Source: an uncultured Myxococcales bacterium
Lineage (GTDB): Bacteria; Myxococcota_A; UBA9042
Length of the DNA stretch: 34,593 bases
Assembly: GCA_903850505.1 (NCBI GenBank)
Contig: CAINLT010000037.1
Span: forward strand, 1 to 34,593
Direction of reading: 5' to 3'
Below, one piece after another: positions 33,765 through 34,593 of this stretch (position 1 is the first letter of the stretch; each line of letters opens with the position of its first letter). Below the pieces are notes generated by a model that did no database searches, had not been told where the DNA came from, and saw only the letters and a list, made by a program, of their open reading frames with translations. A program made the position numbers and the translations under genes.

Positions 33765-34593
33765 TTCGCTCCGCCGCTCGCTGCGGCCGGCGACACTGTG
33801 CCTGCTTGCCGTCGTGCTCGGCGTGGCCCTTCTCCCGGCTCTTGCCTCACCCGCGTTCGCGCAGGCGGCCCGCGGACCGGCGATCCAGAACCCTGACGTT
33901 GCTGCGGCCAAGGAATTGGTCACGGATGAGCGCTACTACGACGCGTTTTCCAAGCTCGCCGATCTGGTGCCGACGATGGCACCCGACGATCCGGACAAGG
34001 CGCTGGGCCAGTTCCTGCTGGCGCGCGCGCTGTTTGGCCTGAACCTGTACCAGTCGGCGCTGCGCGCTTTTGACGCCGTGCAGGTCACGCCCGAGCATCC
34101 GCTGTACCGCGAAAAGATGCGGTATTACCTGCAGATCCAGCGCAGCGTGCCGGGCGACCTGGCGACGGTCGAGCGCCTGATCGACGCGCCTGAAGGCACG
34201 TTGCGCAAAGACGACGCGGACGAAGTGCGCTTCCTGGTCGGCCGCTATTATTTCTCGATTGGCGAGCAGAGCTACGCGCTGGGCCATGGCCAGTGCAACG
34301 AGCAGTGCAAGGACTCGTTTGGCAAGGCGATTGGCCAGCTGACCGCGCTGCGGCCGGCGGCGGGCGAGACCTACCTGAAGGCCAAACACCTGCTGGGCGT
34401 GACGTTTGTGTACCTGAACCAGGCGCAGCCGGCGCTGGAAGCGTTCAAGGATCTGCTGCGCTTTGAAGAGCAGGTTGGCAGCCCGAAATACTACAAGCAG
34501 TACAAAGACCTGGCGTCGATGTCGCTGGGTCGGCTGTTCTACTCGATCGGCCAATTCGACACCGCGGTCAAGTACTACGATCGCGTCGAGGAA
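33703..34593 (+). CDS. Secreted TPR-like protein (C-terminus cut by window edge)
   Basis: The frame is open for 297 codons to the end of the window. GTG 33703 has GAGGT seven bases upstream; ATG 33739 and ATG 33748 are in-frame alternatives that lie closer to the signal peptide. The signal follows a polar lead: basic RRSLRP, hydrophobic ATLCLLAVVLGVALLPALA, and a cleavage site near AFA or AQA. The mature part is a helical repeat protein of TPR type, for example AKELVTDERYYDAFSKLADL, FLLARALFGLNLYQSALRAF, and LGRLFYSIGQFDTAVKYYD. It is probably periplasmic and a protein-binding scaffold. Family beyond TPR is not recognised, and total length is unknown. Confidence 0.8.
   Translation, partial: MTSQLVNLTSQRMNAMGQPVNSLRRSLRPATLCLLAVVLGVALLPALASPAFAQAARGPAIQNPDVAAAKELVTDERYYDAFSKLADLVPTMAPDDPDKALGQFLLARALFGLNLYQSALRAFDAVQVTPEHPLYREKMRYYLQIQRSVPGDLATVERLIDAPEGTLRKDDADEVRFLVGRYYFSIGEQSYALGHGQCNEQCKDSFGKAIGQLTALRPAAGETYLKAKHLLGVTFVYLNQAQPALEAFKDLLRFEEQVGSPKYYKQYKDLASMSLGRLFYSIGQFDTAVKYYDRVEE

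Noticed and set aside
1..34593. CRISPR arrays, IS elements or toxin-antitoxin pairs
   Set aside because: No regularly spaced direct repeats, transposase motifs or small overlapping gene pairs of that type were seen on either strand.

Overview
This is a GC-rich, gene-dense bacterial chromosome segment with no rRNA, tRNA, insertion sequence, prophage or CRISPR array visible. The organism is Gram-negative: there are several lipoprotein signals, a predicted outer-membrane beta-barrel, CcmF and a YidC with a large periplasmic domain. The mix of large VCBS/FG-GAP and carboxypeptidase-regulatory-like lipoproteins, a DUF6178-type protein, a serine/threonine-kinase-like membrane protein and HEAT/TPR scaffolds suggests the former Deltaproteobacteria (Myxococcota/Bradymonadota-like). 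That placement is inference from gene content, and the species cannot be named.

The centre of the window is a probable replication origin: dnaA on the minus strand, about 810 bp without a convincing gene, then rpmH on the plus strand. Coding strand bias flips here. To the left most genes are minus (quinone oxidoreductase, VCBS lipoprotein, YhhQ, DnaA; exceptions are the OPT transporter and a receiver protein). To the right most are plus. The right flank starts with the usual rpmH-rnpA-yidD-yidC-khpB (jag) ribosome/membrane-insertion operon, but several of its proteins lack textbook motifs.

From 11.9 to 18.5 kb lie envelope and signalling genes: a small lipoprotein, a VOC protein, a pseudokinase-TM-coiled-coil/TPR protein of about 900 residues with its own promoter and a leader inverted repeat, a second small lipoprotein, and a carboxypeptidase-regulatory-like lipoprotein. 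From 18.5 to 24.8 kb are trxB, murI (minus), a DUF6178 protein, a XerC/D-type recombinase and a beta-barrel gene translationally coupled to it. From 24.9 to 31 kb are a secreted HEAT-repeat protein, a CcmF with an extra periplasmic segment, and a cyclophilin-type lipoprotein whose 3' end overlaps ccmF antisense. The window ends with ruvC-ruvA-ruvB-yggU, overlapping or closely spaced, and the start of a secreted TPR-like protein cut by the window edge.

No single clearly new multi-gene system is demonstrated. The best leads are the pseudokinase scaffold, the origin without consensus DnaA boxes paired with a DnaA carrying an insertion in its AAA+ lid region, the cluster of motif-degenerate core proteins (bL34, RnpA, YidC, KhpB), and the enlarged CcmF.
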